Below are positions 34,211 through 42,031 of a stretch of 64,000 bases of DNA, one piece after another (within the stretch, counting starts at the first letter, position 1; each line of letters starts with the position of its first letter). Under the pieces are notes generated by a model, which was given only the letters and a program-made list of their open reading frames with translations, searched no databases and was not told where the DNA came from. Source of the DNA: Zipacnadum sp036504235 (GTDB lineage: Bacteria > Armatimonadota > Zipacnadia > Zipacnadales > Zipacnadaceae); contig DASXVN010000006.1 of NCBI GenBank assembly GCA_036504235.1, positions 86,857 through 150,856 of the forward strand, read 5' to 3'. The position numbers and the translations under genes were made by a program.

Positions 34211-35281
34211 TCAGCGGCCGGCGGCCTCGCGGACGCGGGCGATCTGGTCGGCGGTCACGCCGCGCTCGAAGGAACGGAAGCCGGCCAACTTGAAGCCGTA
34301 GCGCTCGGCCAGGCCGGTGATTTCCTGCACCTGCTCCAGGCGGATGTCGCGGCCCAGGGAGAAATCCCCGGTGCGCCCCGCCAGGGACAGGATCATGGTC
34401 TCGGCCATGCAGGCGTACGCGGTGCCCGGCGGGAAGCCGAAGTCCAGGTTGAACTCTACGTCTCCGGGCACCGCCACCGCGCCGCCCTCGATGACCAGCA
34501 CATCCTGGCGCAACTTCGCCACCTGCTTGCTGACGTCGCGGGGGCGGGCTACATCGCAGACCACCGCGCCGGGCTTGAGCGCCTCCGGCTTGATGACCGC
34601 CTCCACCGCGGAGGTGACGGCGATGACCAGGTCGGCGTCGCGCACGGCGTCGTTGAGGTCGGTGGTGGTGTCTACCGGGCAGGCGGGCGTGGTGAGTTCG
34701 GCGGCGATAGCGTCCAGTTCCGGTAGGCGGCGGGCGGCCAGCGTGACCCCGGCGACTTGGCCCGCCAGCAGCCGCGCGCAGACCTTGCCGATGGAGCCGG
34801 TCGCGCCGAGCACGGCGGCACGCGCCTGGCTGACGTCAATACCCACTTGCCGCGCGGCCAGCAGCGTGCCCTCAATAGCGGTCGCCACCGTGTAGCTGTT
34901 GCCGGTGGTCACGCCGATAGCGAGCTTCTCCGCCACGGTGACGCCCGCATCGCCGACGATGGAGGTGAAGGCGCCCAGCCCCACCAGGTTGGCGCCCTGC
35001 TCCTGGGCCAGTTGCCCGCAGCGGACGACCATCTCGACGGTGCGGCGGGGGTCGCCGGCGGCGAGTTGCTGCGCGGTCAGCGGACAACCGACGAAAAAGC
35101 CACTGGTCTCGGTGCCGTCCGGCGCGCGGATCCCGGTGATTTCGCTCACCATCATGGGTTTCGTGTGCAGCAGCGCCGCCTCCACCCACCGGTCCGGGAG
35201 GTAGCGCGCCAGGCGATATTTGCGCTTGCGCGATACGTCGGCAACACTCAGCGGATGAATGACAAAGGCAAACCGGGTCAC
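34211..35281 (-). CDS. Long-chain acyl-ACP reductase-like protein (AAR family)
   Basis: 356 residues. It aligns by eye along its whole length with the cyanobacterial acyl-ACP reductase that makes fatty aldehydes for alkane synthesis: VSRKRKYR, EITGIRAPDG, GLGAFTSIVGD, VTTGNSYTVATAIE, the NADPH site LGATGSIG (residues 158-165), CDVARPRDVSK, VIEGGAVAVPGDVEFNLDFGFPP, and YACMAETMILSLAGR with Cys291 at the place of the acyl-thioester cysteine (Cys294 in Synechococcus). FSLGRDI matches the C-terminal FSWGRNQI. Substrate here may be acyl-ACP or acyl-CoA. It follows its quinate-dehydrogenase-like neighbour by 6 bases, so they are one unit. Confidence 0.8.
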   Translation of the reverse strand: MTRFAFVIHPLSVADVSRKRKYRLARYLPDRWVEAALLHTKPMMVSEITGIRAPDGTETSGFFVGCPLTAQQLAAGDPRRTVEMVVRCGQLAQEQGANLVGLGAFTSIVGDAGVTVAEKLAIGVTTGNSYTVATAIEGTLLAARQVGIDVSQARAAVLGATGSIGKVCARLLAGQVAGVTLAARRLPELDAIAAELTTPACPVDTTTDLNDAVRDADLVIAVTSAVEAVIKPEALKPGAVVCDVARPRDVSKQVAKLRQDVLVIEGGAVAVPGDVEFNLDFGFPPGTAYACMAETMILSLAGRTGDFSLGRDIRLEQVQEITGLAERYGFKLAGFRSFERGVTADQIARVREAAGR

Positions 35282-35287
35282 GGTAGC

Positions 35288-36214
35288 TTACTCACTTTCT
35301 TGCGGCGCAGCGACGGTCAGGTCGCGAATGGTGGGCGCCCAGCCCATGCGGTGCGCGAGTTCCAGGTACTCCTCCGGCTTGATCTCGGCCGGCGGCTTGC
35401 CCAGCAAAGAGACGAACACGCCCTCCAGGACGTTCGTGCCGAAGCTGCGTCCGTCCACCACCGGCGTGGCGGTGATCAGCAGGCGTACGCCGCGCTGGCG
35501 GAGTTCCTCGACGTCTCGCGCATTGGTCGTGTTGGTCAGGACGATCTTGCCGGTCAGGTCGTCGGGCAGATGCTTGCGGATAAGTAGGAAGTCCCCCGCG
35601 ATCACGTCCGCCCACTGGTAGTATTTCTCGTACTTGGGCGTGATGACGTCTTCCTTCTCGCCGGTGGGGTAGAGCCACTTGAAGGGCAGCCGCCGGAACA
35701 GGGGTAGAATCAGCGCGGCGACGAGGTTCATCCCGCGTAGCGTGCGGACCGGGAGCGGCGCGCCCAGGTTCATCATCAGGTCGCCCAGGACGAACTGCTT
35801 GGTCCGCGCGGCAATCGCCTCGGCCATGCCGAAGCGGTCCAGCGCGCAGACCATGAAAATTTTGGCGGTGGCGAAGTCAATCACACCCTGCTCGTCCAGC
35901 AGGCGGACCGTCTCGCGCTCCAGGGTATTCTTCACCCCGGCGCCGTCCGCGATCGGCGTGTGCTTGACCTTGCGCATGATCCGCTCGATCTCGACGAAGG
36001 GGTAGTAGCGCCCGTTCCAGTGCAGGCCCAAGTTGGTCCCGCCCACGCAGAGCACGTCCACCTTCCCGTCGTTGGCCAGCATCTCGCGCTCAAAGAGCGC
36101 CAGATCGCCGTGGGTGCCGCGGCGTTCCAACTCAAATTCCTCACCGAGCACGGTAAGGTGCGCAATCTTGTCGCGGGTCGTGGACCCCAGGCTAACACTC
36201 AGTATATGGCGCAA
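35288..36214 (-). CDS. Quinate/shikimate 5-dehydrogenase-like protein
   Basis: 308 residues from TTG 36214; the reading frame is open to 36256 (another TTG), but the conserved start pattern (RHILSVSLGSTTRD) begins at 36214 and GGGGA stands 5 bases before it. The reading frame overlaps the end of dus by 23 bases. Recognisable blocks are FELERRGTHGD, GGTNLGLHWNGRYYPF, TPIADGAGVKNTLERETV, VCALDRFGMAEAI, LPFKWLYPTGEKEDVITPKYEKYYQWADVIAGDF and ITATPVVDGRSFGTNVLE, the family usually labelled quinate 5-dehydrogenase. It lacks a clear GxGxxG, so the oxidoreductase label is weak. Its tight pairing with the acyl-ACP-reductase-like gene suggests a joint role. Confidence 0.72.
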   Translation of the reverse strand: MRHILSVSLGSTTRDKIAHLTVLGEEFELERRGTHGDLALFEREMLANDGKVDVLCVGGTNLGLHWNGRYYPFVEIERIMRKVKHTPIADGAGVKNTLERETVRLLDEQGVIDFATAKIFMVCALDRFGMAEAIAARTKQFVLGDLMMNLGAPLPVRTLRGMNLVAALILPLFRRLPFKWLYPTGEKEDVITPKYEKYYQWADVIAGDFLLIRKHLPDDLTGKIVLTNTTNARDVEELRQRGVRLLITATPVVDGRSFGTNVLEGVFVSLLGKPPAEIKPEEYLELAHRMGWAPTIRDLTVAAPQESE

Positions 36215-37220
36215 ACTGGTCCCCAATCTCTCTGGGCGGAGGGTTATGAACGGCAAATTCCAGCAGTAAGTCCCGCACCTGGCGCAGTTGCGTCGCCTGC
36301 ATGATTCCGGCCCGCAGGGTGCGCACGCCGGGCAGTCCGGCCATATAGTGCACCAGCAGGGGCCGCATCGCCAGGATCGCCGAGCGCTCGTCGCGCTCGT
36401 AATCGGCTACCTGCATCTGCGCATGGCACAGCGCCACGGCCACCCGCTCCGCCACGGTCGGCGGCGGGGGCGGCGGCTGGCCGCGGAGCGCCGCGGCCAC
36501 CTGGGCGAAAATCCACGGATTGCCCAGCGCGGCGCGGCCGATCATGACGCCGGCGCAGCCGGTCTCCTCAAACATGCGCAACGCGGCGGCGGCGCTGTCT
36601 ACGTCCCCGTTGCCGATCACCGGCACCGGGACCTCGCGCACCAGCCGCGCAATCAAGCTCCAGTCGGCGCGGCCCGTGAACTTCTGCGCCGCGCTCCGGG
36701 CGTGCAGGGCGATCCCCGCCGCGCCCGCCTCCACCATCCGCACCGCCAGGTCCAGCCAGGTCTCATCGCCCGGGTGTCGTCCCGGCCGCATCTTCACCGT
36801 GACCGGCACGGCCACCGCGGCGGCCAGCTGCCGGACGATCTCTACCGTTAGGTCCGGGCGCGAGAGCAGGGCCGCGCCCGCGCCGGACTTGACCACCTTG
36901 GGCACGGAGCAGCCCAGGTTGAGGTCCACAAAGTCAGCGCCCGCGCGGACCGCCGCCTGCGCGGCCTCCGCCAGCCACTCCGGCTGGGAGCCGAATAGTT
37001 GGATCCCCACCGGCCGCTCCGCGGGGCAGATGGCCATCATCCGCTCGGTTTCGCGGCTGCCGTAGTGCAGCCCGGTGGCGGAGAGCAGCTCGCTGCAGAC
37101 CAGCCCGGCTCCCGCGCGGCGGCTGAGCAAGCGCATCGGCACAGACGTGTAGCCGGCCAGCGGCGCCAGCGCCACCGGCGGGTCTACGCGGAGCGAGCGC
37201 AGATAGAAAGCGTCAATCAT
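36192..37220 (-). CDS. dus: tRNA-dihydrouridine synthase
   Basis: 342 residues. FMN-dependent TIM barrel that reduces uridines in the D-loop of tRNA. Motifs are ALAPLAGYTSVPMRLL, CSELLSATGLHYGS, GIQLFGSQPEWLAEAA, VDLNLGCSVPKVVKSGAGAAL with the catalytic Cys, VTVKMRPG, LHARSAAQKFTGRADW with the active-site H-x-R, VIGNGDVDS and GVMIGRAALGNPWIF. It overlaps coaX by 8 bases upstream and the quinate-dehydrogenase-like gene downstream. DusB-type by pattern; the exact modified position is not determined. Confidence 0.95.
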   Translation of the reverse strand: MIDAFYLRSLRVDPPVALAPLAGYTSVPMRLLSRRAGAGLVCSELLSATGLHYGSRETERMMAICPAERPVGIQLFGSQPEWLAEAAQAAVRAGADFVDLNLGCSVPKVVKSGAGAALLSRPDLTVEIVRQLAAAVAVPVTVKMRPGRHPGDETWLDLAVRMVEAGAAGIALHARSAAQKFTGRADWSLIARLVREVPVPVIGNGDVDSAAAALRMFEETGCAGVMIGRAALGNPWIFAQVAAALRGQPPPPPPTVAERVAVALCHAQMQVADYERDERSAILAMRPLLVHYMAGLPGVRTLRAGIMQATQLRQVRDLLLEFAVHNPPPREIGDQFAPYTEC

Positions 37221-37980
37221 CTTGTCGCGCGGCCTCGTAGGCCAGCCGCACGCCGTCCAGGGTCAGGGTCGGGTACAGGTGCGTCTCCTCCGGCAGGTGC
37301 GCCGCGAGAAAACCAGCGTCCCCACCCGTAAGTATAACGCGCCACGGCGCTGGTGTCATCTGCCGGCAGCGCGCGAGCAGCCAGGTGGCGGCTCCCACCA
37401 GGCCCGCTTCCAGGCCCAGCGCGAGATTTTCGGTGGTGTCGCGGCCCCAATCGTCGGCGGGAATTGACCCCAGCGGCGGCAGCGCGGAGGCCAGATGCGG
37501 GGCGCGGCTGAGGATTCCTGAGCGCAGCGCCGGCAGCCCCGCGGCAATGGCACCGCCCAGATGCCGCCCCTCGGCGGAGAGTACGTCGGCGGTCAGACAG
37601 GTCCCGGCGTCGAGAATCAGGCAGGGCGCCAGCCCCAGCGCCCGCGCCGCCAGGAGATTGGCCAGCCGGTCGGGGCCCAACTGGCGGGGGCTGGCGTAGA
37701 CGGTGGGGAAGTCCGCTTCAAACTCGCAGCCCAAGAGCTCCAGCGGCGCGGGCAGGACCTGCAGCACCGCCTGGCGCCAGGCGCCCACGTCGGCGCGGCT
37801 GGCGCAGCCGGCCACCGTCTGCGGCGGGTCAGGCTCGCCCAGCGCGGCCCGCAGCGCCTGGAGCGTGCTCTGGGGCTCCTCCGCCGGGAAACGCCCGTGG
37901 TCTCGCCAGTCACCGCCCTCGAACAGGCCCCACTGGAGGCTGGTGTTGCCCAAGTTCAGGTACAGCCGGGTCGGGCTCAT
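37213..37980 (-). CDS. coaX: Type III pantothenate kinase
   Basis: 255 residues of the ASKHA fold that phosphorylates pantothenate for coenzyme A. N-terminal YLNLGNTSLQWGLFEGGDW is the phosphate-1 loop, GPDRLANLLAARALG is the CoaX pantothenate motif, and LDAGTCLTADVLSAEGRHLGGAIAAGL is the phosphate-2 region with the D-x-GT signature. LGNTSLQW departs slightly from the more common D-x-GNT-x; Asp of the first motif is replaced by Asn. It overlaps the phosphoesterase start by 4 bases and dus by 8. Confidence 0.9.
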   Translation of the reverse strand: MSPTRLYLNLGNTSLQWGLFEGGDWRDHGRFPAEEPQSTLQALRAALGEPDPPQTVAGCASRADVGAWRQAVLQVLPAPLELLGCEFEADFPTVYASPRQLGPDRLANLLAARALGLAPCLILDAGTCLTADVLSAEGRHLGGAIAAGLPALRSGILSRAPHLASALPPLGSIPADDWGRDTTENLALGLEAGLVGAATWLLARCRQMTPAPWRVILTGGDAGFLAAHLPEETHLYPTLTLDGVRLAYEAARQDD

Positions 37981-38702
37981 AGGGTCACCGCTTCCACTGA
38001 GAAATCGCTGGGGGAGTTGTCGGTTGTGCTCTGGATATGCAGCAGTTCCTGGAGATAGGGGAGACCGGTGACGAGCGTGGTCGCGCCCACCCGGCGGACC
38101 AGCCGCTGCGCGGGGTGGGAGTGTCCGCCCAGCACCAGATCGAGCTGCGGGCAGAGCCGCGCCAGCTCCTCATCGTCTTCCGGCCCGAGGTGGCTGAGCG
38201 CCACCAGCCACTGCACCTGCGGGCGCAGGTGCGCGGCCAGCTCCTCCGCCACCGGTCGCCAGGGGGCAAAGCGCACCCCGGCCAGGCGCTCCATCCAGGA
38301 CCCCGGGGGGATCATCTCGCGCATCAGGCCGAAAACGCCGACCGTGTCGCCCTGCGGGGAAGTCAGCAGCACCGACGGCGTCAGGAGTTGCCGGCCGTCG
38401 GGGCCGCGGAGATTGGCGCAGAGCACGGGGAAGGCGGCCTCCCGGGTCTTGCGCCGCAGGCCGCGCTGCCGGAAGTAGAACTCGCGGTTGCCCGCCGCCA
38501 TCGCGTCGTAACCGGCCTCGTTCATGCGCAGCAGCACCGGCTCGGTCCACGGTTTGTAGGCCACGTTGGGCGCGGTCAGCGCGTCGCCGGAGTCCAGCAG
38601 CAGCGCCGCGCGGTCCCGGCGCATTTCGCGCAGGCGCGAGGCCTGCTCGGGGGTGAGGCAACCGTGGAGGTCGGTAGTGTGGAGGAGGCTCAGGCGCGCC
38701 AT
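37977..38702 (-). CDS. Metallophosphoesterase (5'-nucleotidase N-domain-like)
   Basis: 241 residues, single calcineurin-like domain. TDLHGCLTPE (DxH), LLLDSGDALTAPN (GDxxT), MAAGNREFYF (GN[HR]E, with Arg in place of the usual His), SHLGPEDDEELARL and LVLGGHSHPAQRLV (GHxH) are the metal sites of the UshA-type family. There is no signal peptide and the nucleotide-binding C-domain of 5'-nucleotidases is absent, so it is a cytosolic phosphatase or phosphodiesterase of unknown substrate. A MITE-like element separates it from kdsD. Confidence 0.88.
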   Translation of the reverse strand: MARLSLLHTTDLHGCLTPEQASRLREMRRDRAALLLDSGDALTAPNVAYKPWTEPVLLRMNEAGYDAMAAGNREFYFRQRGLRRKTREAAFPVLCANLRGPDGRQLLTPSVLLTSPQGDTVGVFGLMREMIPPGSWMERLAGVRFAPWRPVAEELAAHLRPQVQWLVALSHLGPEDDEELARLCPQLDLVLGGHSHPAQRLVRRVGATTLVTGLPYLQELLHIQSTTDNSPSDFSVEAVTL

Positions 38703-38733
38703 GTGGTTTCCTGTGGGGTCAATGGGAACGTTT

Positions 38734-38964
38734 TGTAGGGGTGGACTTTGCGGTCCGCCGCAATGTCCACCCGCGTCAGAGCGGAAGGCGGAGGCTCGAC
38801 GCCAGTCTTACCTCACCCCCCGGCCCCCTCTCCCGCGGGGGACCTTGGGAGAAGGGGAGAAAGGCGAACGGCTACGACAGATTGTCTAGTGCGATGAATA
38901 GCGGCAGCCCCGGGTGGACATTGCGGCGTGCCGCAGACGTCCCGCCCCAAAGTCCACCCCTACA
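38734..38964. mobile_element. MITE-like element with 17-bp perfect terminal inverted repeats
   Basis: TGTAGGGGTGGACTTTG at 38734-38750 is the exact reverse complement of 38948-38964. Inside, CCGCAATGTCCACCCG recurs as its complement near the right end, giving nested inverted repeats. The middle (38811-38858) holds an inverted copy of the GAGAGGGG/GGGGGTGAGG repeat. The 231 bases are non-coding and the right flank reads GACGGCAA. It sits between kdsD and the phosphoesterase. Confidence 0.75.
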
Positions 38965-38993
38965 GACGGCAAGGGCTCTCCGACACTCTGGAC

Positions 38994-39977
38994 TTAGGCC
39001 AGACCGGCTTTGACCAGGTCCTGGATGTCCAGCACCCCGACCGCCATTCCGTCCGCGTCTACCACCGGCACGTTGTCGAACTCGCGCTCCTGCATGAGGT
39101 GCGCGGCCGCGGCGGCTAGCATGTCTGGGCCGGCGGTGGTCGGGTGGGTGGTCATTACCGAGGCGATCGGCGCTGACATTAGTTGTTCGCGGTCGGTGGC
39201 CTTCTGCAGCAGCACGCGCAGGTCGCCGTCCGTGAAAAAGCCCCGCAGGTGGCCGGCCTCATCCACCACCGAGACCGCGCCGCGCACCGCGGCCTTGCTC
39301 ATGGCGATGAGCGCCTCCAGCACCGTGGTGGTCTCCGGGATGGTGGGGTTGTCGGCCCCCGCGTGCATGATATCCTGCACCCGTAGCAGCACCCGGCGGC
39401 CTAGCGTCCCGGCGGGATGGCAGACCGCGAAGTCCTCCACCGTCACGCCGCGGGCGACCATGGTGGCCATCGCTAGCGCGTCGCCGAGCGCCAGGGCGGC
39501 CGCGGTACTCGCGGTGGGGGCTAGGCCCAGCGGGCAGGCCTCCTGCGCCACGGCGGCGTCCAGGTACACCTCGGCATAGTGTGCCAGGGTGGAGTCGGGA
39601 TTGCCGCAAATGACGATCAGTTGCGCGCCGCGGCGCTTGATGGCCGGCAGAATCGCGGACAACTCGTCACTCTCGCCGCTCTGCGAGAGGGCGATGACCA
39701 CGTCGCGCTCGGTAATCATCCCCAGGTCGCCATGCGCGGCGTCCGTGGGGTGCATAAAGGCGCTGGGCGTGCCCGTGGAGGCCAGGGTGGCGGCGAGCTT
39801 AGTGGCAATGGCGCCCGACTTGCCGACGCCGGTGAGGATGGCGCGCCCTGGGGTCGCCAGCAGCATTTCGACCGCGCGGACGAACCCCTCCCCCAGGCGC
39901 GGGATAAGGGCGGCCACCGCGTCGGCCTCGATGCGGAGGGTGTCTTGAGCTTGTTGGAGTATCGCTTCGCTATTCAT
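38994..39977 (-). CDS. kdsD: Arabinose-5-phosphate isomerase (KpsF/GutQ family)
   Basis: 327 residues, full length. The N-terminal SIS domain has ILTGVGKSGAIATKLAATLASTGTPSAFMHPTDAAHGDLGMI with the active-site Lys and His, and VIALSQSGESDELSAILP. Two CBS domains occupy residues about 205-327 (VQDIMHAGADNPTIPETTTVLEAL; IASVMTTHPTTAGPDML). It converts ribulose-5-phosphate to arabinose-5-phosphate, the first step of Kdo synthesis. It overlaps the preceding membrane gene by 4 bases and belongs with kdsA and kdsB upstream on this strand. Confidence 0.95.
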   Translation of the reverse strand: MNSEAILQQAQDTLRIEADAVAALIPRLGEGFVRAVEMLLATPGRAILTGVGKSGAIATKLAATLASTGTPSAFMHPTDAAHGDLGMITERDVVIALSQSGESDELSAILPAIKRRGAQLIVICGNPDSTLAHYAEVYLDAAVAQEACPLGLAPTASTAAALALGDALAMATMVARGVTVEDFAVCHPAGTLGRRVLLRVQDIMHAGADNPTIPETTTVLEALIAMSKAAVRGAVSVVDEAGHLRGFFTDGDLRVLLQKATDREQLMSAPIASVMTTHPTTAGPDMLAAAAAHLMQEREFDNVPVVDADGMAVGVLDIQDLVKAGLA

Positions 39978-40387
39978 AACCTAGTCCCTTGCCTAGCTAA
40001 CCACTTGGACCACAGATAAGGACAGAGCACTGCGGTCAGCGCCGCCGCCACCGTCGCCATCGCGGTGAAGAAAATCACATTCATGTCGCCAATTACTGAC
40101 GGTATGGATACCACGGCGCGCGCCACCAACAAGCCCGCCAAGGAGCCGGCACCCGTCCCCAAGAGCACCCCGGTAACGAATCTGCCTGCCGTGAGGCGGC
40201 GCCCCAGGCCCAGGCCGCGCACCACTAAGGCAGCCGCCACCCCAGCCGCCGCACAGGGAAAGGGCATCACGAAGTCTGACATGTCCCTTGGCCAAAAAAA
40301 GATATAGACCCCGATTGGTAGCACCATGCCCACTGCCAATCCGGTCAGCAGCGTCCTCGCCCAACTGACTCTGTGTTCCCCGTCCAC
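39974..40387 (-). CDS. Small membrane protein, copy 2 of a tandem pair
   Basis: 137 residues from GTG 40387, with CGGGAGGCGAG 6 bases upstream. Four hydrophobic helices: residues about 10-28, 40-60, 75-92 and 105-128. VVRGLGLGRRL, LLGTGAGSLAGLLVARAV and ALTAVLCPYLWSKWLARQG match the same places in the next gene upstream (ARGLGLGRR, LGIGAGILGWVIAWPL, ALLCPLLWAGWLARM), so the pair arose by duplication. Its stop overlaps the kdsD start. No known family is recognised. The position within the Kdo genes suggests an envelope role. Confidence 0.75.
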   Translation of the reverse strand: MDGEHRVSWARTLLTGLAVGMVLPIGVYIFFWPRDMSDFVMPFPCAAAGVAAALVVRGLGLGRRLTAGRFVTGVLLGTGAGSLAGLLVARAVVSIPSVIGDMNVIFFTAMATVAAALTAVLCPYLWSKWLARQGTRL

Positions 40388-40460
40388 CGTGCTCGCCTCC
40401 CGAGAGACAGAAGTACCTGGGGGGGCTTTCTCGCGTCTGCGCGCGCCAGCCGCCCGTTCT

Positions 40461-40970
40461 CTAACCTATCGTAGGCGTCTGCTGCCTCTTCCTCATACGC
40501 GCCAGCCACCCCGCCCAGAGCAGCGGGCACAGCAGCGCCGTCACCACCGCCGACCCTCCCACCACCGCAAAGCAAATCATCCCGCCCAGGTCCCCACCCG
40601 CCTCTTTCTCCAACACGACCGTCAGCGGCCAGGCAATCACCCACCCCAGAATACCCGCCCCAATCCCCAGCAACCACCCTGCGGCGTACCGTAGCACCGT
40701 GAGCATCACCCTCGCGCCGTACCGCAGCGGTGTATCCGCGTCCCATGTCTGCCGCCGTCCCAGCCCCAGCCCCCGCGCCATGCATGCGGCGGCCACACCG
40801 GCCGTCGCGCCAGCAATCACTCCCGAGAGAATCGCCGCAAGACCGCCTCCCCACCCCTGCCAGCCAGGTTTGGCCGCCTCCCCCACGACCAGCACCAGCG
40901 GCCCAGGCACGCCAATCACCAACCCCGTCATCACCGCCCCCTTCCAGCTGACTTGCGGTTCGGTGTCCAC
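40461..40970 (-). CDS. Small membrane protein, copy 1 of a tandem pair
   Basis: 169 residues from GTG 40970. A longer start 12 codons upstream exists, but the leader TCTCGGGAGGCGAG is shared with copy 2 and puts a Shine-Dalgarno 7-8 bases before the GTG in both, so GTG is preferred. Four helices span residues about 13-35, 45-65, 95-120 and 130-155. A segment QTWDADTPLRYGARVMLTVLRY between helices 2 and 3 is extra compared with copy 2. Function unknown; it lies between kdsA and copy 2, on the same strand. Confidence 0.75.
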   Translation of the reverse strand: MDTEPQVSWKGAVMTGLVIGVPGPLVLVVGEAAKPGWQGWGGGLAAILSGVIAGATAGVAAACMARGLGLGRRQTWDADTPLRYGARVMLTVLRYAAGWLLGIGAGILGWVIAWPLTVVLEKEAGGDLGGMICFAVVGGSAVVTALLCPLLWAGWLARMRKRQQTPTIG

Positions 40971-41015
40971 TGTACTCGCCTCCCGAGAGACAGAAGTAGA
41001 AGACAACCCTCAGCC

Positions 41016-41846
41016 TCATCTCACCGCTTCGTGTATCCGCAGGGCCGTCTGGAGCACGGCTTTCAGTTCGCTGAGCGGCAGCATGTTGGGGCCGTCGCAG
41101 GGGGCGCGGTCGGGGTCGGGGTGGACCTCCAGGAAGAGGCCGTCCACGCCGGCGGCGACGGCGGCGCGCAGCAGCGGGCCGACGAACTCGCGCTGGCCGC
41201 CGGAGGCGTTGCCCTGGCCCGCCGGGAGCTGCACGCTGTGGGTGGCGTCGAAGATGACCGGGTAGCCCAGCCCGCGCATGATCGGCAGCGCGCGCATGTC
41301 CACCACCAGGTTGTGGTAGCCGAAAGTCGTGCCCCGCTCGGTGAGCAGAATCTGGTCGTTGCCGGTGGAGGCCACCTTGGCCGCGGCGTTCTTCATGTCG
41401 CCCGGCGCGGCGAACTGGCCCTTTTTGATGTTGACGACCTTGCCGCTGGCCCCGGCGGCGAGCAGCAGGTCGGTCTGGCGGCAGAGGAAGGCGGGAATCT
41501 GCAGGATATCGGCGACCTCCGCGACCGCCTCCACCTGCCCCGTCTCGTGAATATCGGTCAGCAGAGGCAGCCCGGTCGCCGCGCCCACGGCGGCCAGCGT
41601 GTCCAGCCCCTCCTGCCAGCCCGGCCCGCGCACGCCCGCGGCGGAGCTGCGGTTGGCCTTGTCGAAGGAGGCCTTGAAGCAGTAGGGCATGCCGAGGTCG
41701 GCGGCGATTTCCGCGATCTGCTCGGCGAGGTGGCGGGTAAAGGCTTCTTCCTCCACCACGCAAGGCCCGGCGATCAGCGCCAACCGGCCGTCGCCCACGG
41801 TAAACAGGCCCTCCGCGGCCTCAATGGTTTTCACTGGGGGGATCAA
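41016..41846 (-). CDS. kdsA: 3-deoxy-8-phosphooctulonate (Kdo-8-P) synthase
   Basis: 276 residues, full length. It condenses arabinose-5-phosphate with phosphoenolpyruvate. ALIAGPCVVEEEAFT, YCFKASFDKANRSSA, GLPLLTDIHE, LQIPAFLCRQTDLL, VNIKKGQFAAPGDM, TERGTTFGYHNLVVDMR and FDATHSVQLPAG are all diagnostic. The start is TTG at 41846 preceded by AAGGAG with 7 bases spacing. Asn/Cys metal class is not resolved by eye. The product feeds the phosphatase and KdsB steps; no kdsC is in the window. Confidence 0.96.
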   Translation of the reverse strand: MIPPVKTIEAAEGLFTVGDGRLALIAGPCVVEEEAFTRHLAEQIAEIAADLGMPYCFKASFDKANRSSAAGVRGPGWQEGLDTLAAVGAATGLPLLTDIHETGQVEAVAEVADILQIPAFLCRQTDLLLAAGASGKVVNIKKGQFAAPGDMKNAAAKVASTGNDQILLTERGTTFGYHNLVVDMRALPIMRGLGYPVIFDATHSVQLPAGQGNASGGQREFVGPLLRAAVAAGVDGLFLEVHPDPDRAPCDGPNMLPLSELKAVLQTALRIHEAVR

Positions 41847-41871
41847 AGTTGGACTCCTTTATCTCTCTCCA

Positions 41872-42010
41872 TGTAGGGGCGGATCTCGCGGCGTCTGCGG
41901 CGCGACATCCGCCCGTTCGCCAGGTGAGGGCGAACCGGCGCGGGTCATCACTAGTCTTCCGAGCGGGCGGATGTTGCGCGTGAACGGCACGCGCAAAATT
42001 CGCCCCTACA
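41872..42010. mobile_element. MITE-like element with TGTAGGGGCG ends
   Basis: TGTAGGGGCGGAT at 41872 and ATTCGCCCCTACA ending at 42010 are imperfect inverted repeats; inner CGACATCCGCCCGTTC and GAGCGGGCGGATGTTGCG form a second inverted pair. The 139 bases are non-coding and the right flank is ACGGCAA, as in other copies. It lies between kdsA and kdsB on the transcribed strand, so the RNA should fold into a long hairpin in the kdsB-kdsA message. Confidence 0.7.
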
Positions 42011-42031
42011 ACGGCAAAGAGCGACGTCGCC

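Noticed and set aside
40345..41763. 472-residue minus-strand ORF across kdsA and the membrane paralogues
   Set aside because: Arg/Gly-rich composition in another frame of recognised genes; no start signal.
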